DNA from: DATDAW01 sp036524675
GTDB lineage: Bacteria > Verrucomicrobiota > Verrucomicrobiia > Chthoniobacterales > DASVRZ01
Length of the DNA stretch: 13,970 nt
Direction of reading: 5' to 3'
Assembly: GCA_036524675.1 (NCBI GenBank)
Contig: DATDBU010000130.1
Location: 1-13,970 of the forward strand
The translations under genes and the position numbers were made by a program. This document shows, piece by piece, positions 13,330 through 13,970 of the stretch. Each line of letters starts with the position of its first letter. Positions within the stretch are counted from its first letter, which is position 1. The notes under the pieces were generated by a model that was not told the DNA's origin, searched no databases, and saw only the letters and a list, made by a program, of their open reading frames with translations.

Positions 13330-13482
13330 TCAAATCCGCCCCAGCAGGAGAAGCACGATAAGGATTAATAGGATCAATCCCAATGTGCCACTCGGGAAGT
13401 AGCCCCACCCGCTGCTGTATGGCCACGAAGGCAGGGCTCCGACAAGCAACAATATCAACACGATGAGTAAAATCGTTGTCAT
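13330..13482 (-). CDS. DUF3309-family small membrane protein (50 aa)
   Basis: A 50-codon gene from ATG 13482 to TGA 13330 encodes a tiny two-helix membrane peptide: MTTILLIVLILLLVGALPSW, then PYSSGWGYFPSGTLGLIL, then LILIVLLLLGRI. The central Trp/Gly/Pro turn (WPYSSGWGYFPSG) between two hydrophobic stretches is the DUF3309 signature, and 50 residues is the family's normal size. The function is unknown; relatives accompany stress genes in soil bacteria. Its ATG overlaps the stop codon of the ligD remnant (ATGA at 13482-13479), so it may have been the last gene of a ku-ligD transcript and rely on translational coupling. No Shine-Dalgarno sequence is visible. Confidence 0.88.
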   Translation of the reverse strand: MTTILLIVLILLLVGALPSWPYSSGWGYFPSGTLGLILLILIVLLLLGRI

Positions 13483-13801
13483 ACATGAATTTCGAATCCG
13501 GAAGGCGTTCCGGTTGCTTTCGCGGTCTGAACTCCACCTGAAAGACTTATCAGGCTATCCGCCCCGTCGGCTGTTATTGAATTTCGACCGAGGCGCTTGA
13601 TCGACGGCAGACGCTGTTTCAGCTCCAGCACCGGGGCGAACAAGTCACCGTGCTCTTCCACCCTGCGCAACACGGCGTCGCTCTCGAAAACCAAGCTTCC
13701 AGCATCCCGTTTTTTCCACGCTGCTTCGACTTCCTCCCACAGAACCGGCGTGGAAACCGTCGGTCGCTTTTTTGCGCGCAGCGAATAGGCGCTAACCGTT
13801 G
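13479..13801 (-). pseudogene. ligD: 3' remnant of a ligD polymerase-domain gene
   Basis: Read in the frame that ends at TGA 13481-13479, this piece encodes ATVSAYSLRAKKRPTVSTP, then VLWEEVEAAWKKRD, then VLRRVEEHGDLFAPVLELKQ. This is the C-terminal end of the LigD primase-polymerase domain (relatives read GATAVAPYS.RARPGAPVSTPL.WEEL and GDLFAPVLE). About 105 residues remain, including a non-conserved tail (about 38 residues). The catalytic part of the polymerase (metal-binding DxD and the NTP pocket) and all of the ligase are absent. The intact enzyme fills gaps and extends ends in non-homologous end joining with Ku. It starts, out of frame, exactly where the Ku remnant stops being recognisable, and has no start signal of its own. 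Low doubt about the family; whether the deletion is real or an assembly chimera is open. Confidence 0.78.
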
Positions 13802-13970
13802 CCGGAAGTCCTCTTCCTTGAACACCACGAACCGGCCTTTTTCGTATTCGTAACCCTTAACGATTTGATCCCACTGCACTTCCTTGCCGTCGGCCTCGGC
13901 GACCCGTTTAAAATTCACAGGGCTCAGATCGCTGGCCCGCAGTAGACGAAACTTCAATTCCTCGCTTTTC
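13799..13970 (-). pseudogene. ku: 5' part of a Ku gene, cut at the window edge and truncated at its 3' side
   Basis: The frame enters from beyond the right edge (KSEE before LKFRLLRASDLSPVNFKRVA) and shows typical bacterial Ku sequence: EVQWDQIVKGYEYEKGRFV (27-45, counting from LKF) and VFKEEDFRQ. This is the N-terminal beta-barrel region, roughly residues 25-85 of a 260-290 residue protein. After DFRQ (bases 13804-13799) similarity stops. The frame continues about 60 junk residues through the ligD remnant and ends near 13619. Ku is the homodimeric ring that binds double-strand break ends and recruits LigD; the ring-closing bridge and C-terminal part are missing, so the product cannot work. 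The original order on this strand, ku then ligD, fits known end-joining operons. Confidence 0.82.

Overview
The window looks like chromosomal DNA from a soil or freshwater Verrucomicrobiota-type bacterium. This is inferred from the style of the dispersed intergenic repeats (CGCAGATTT units, 'TTGCGTCTTCGCGCC' units, TAGGGAAAC boxes, short GCGGTC...GACCGC palindromes), the moderately high GC content, the scarcity of Shine-Dalgarno sequences and the gene mix. No marker gene fixes the taxon.

Layout. (1) 1-2015 is accessory DNA. It holds a 3'-truncated transposase remnant on the minus strand and two unrecognised secreted-protein genes on the plus strand. Each of these two genes is preceded by a hairpin that abuts a GTTAGGC heptamer. 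(2) 2016-2546 is gene-free and carries dispersed repeats and a strong hairpin. (3) 2547-5484 holds a YciE/YciF-type ferritin-like protein (minus), a Gfo/Idh/MocA oxidoreductase (plus) and an orphan NarL/LuxR response regulator (plus). (4) 5558-7170 is a divergent pair, a calcineurin-like metallophosphoesterase and a nucleotidyltransferase, separated by only 41 bp. (5) 7180-10014 holds two minus-strand genes: a 636-aa AI-2E family membrane protein with an extra soluble C-terminal domain, and a transglutaminase-like protein whose expected catalytic His is Ser. (6) 10302-11606 is a CPA1-type cation/proton antiporter. (7) 11607-13066 contains two inverted copies of a MITE-like element with TTAA or TTAG target duplications. 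They flank an SRPBCC gene broken by two frameshifts, and the second copy lies against the end of a DUF4142 gene. (8) 13330-13970 holds a 50-aa DUF3309 membrane peptide gene and, at the right edge, a scar of a non-homologous end-joining locus: the 5' part of ku joined out of frame to the 3' end of a ligD polymerase-domain gene.

Read together, many genes belong to families often linked to general, osmotic or desiccation stress (YciE, DUF4142, DUF3309, SRPBCC, AI-2E, cation antiporter, Ku/LigD). The region looks like a stress-gene neighbourhood eroded by repeats, deletions and frameshifts rather than one operon. The most notable observations are the ku-ligD deletion scar, the paired MITEs around the broken SRPBCC gene, the His-to-Ser transglutaminase and the two possible integron-type recombination sites. 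I saw no CRISPR array, tRNA, rRNA or complete insertion sequence.
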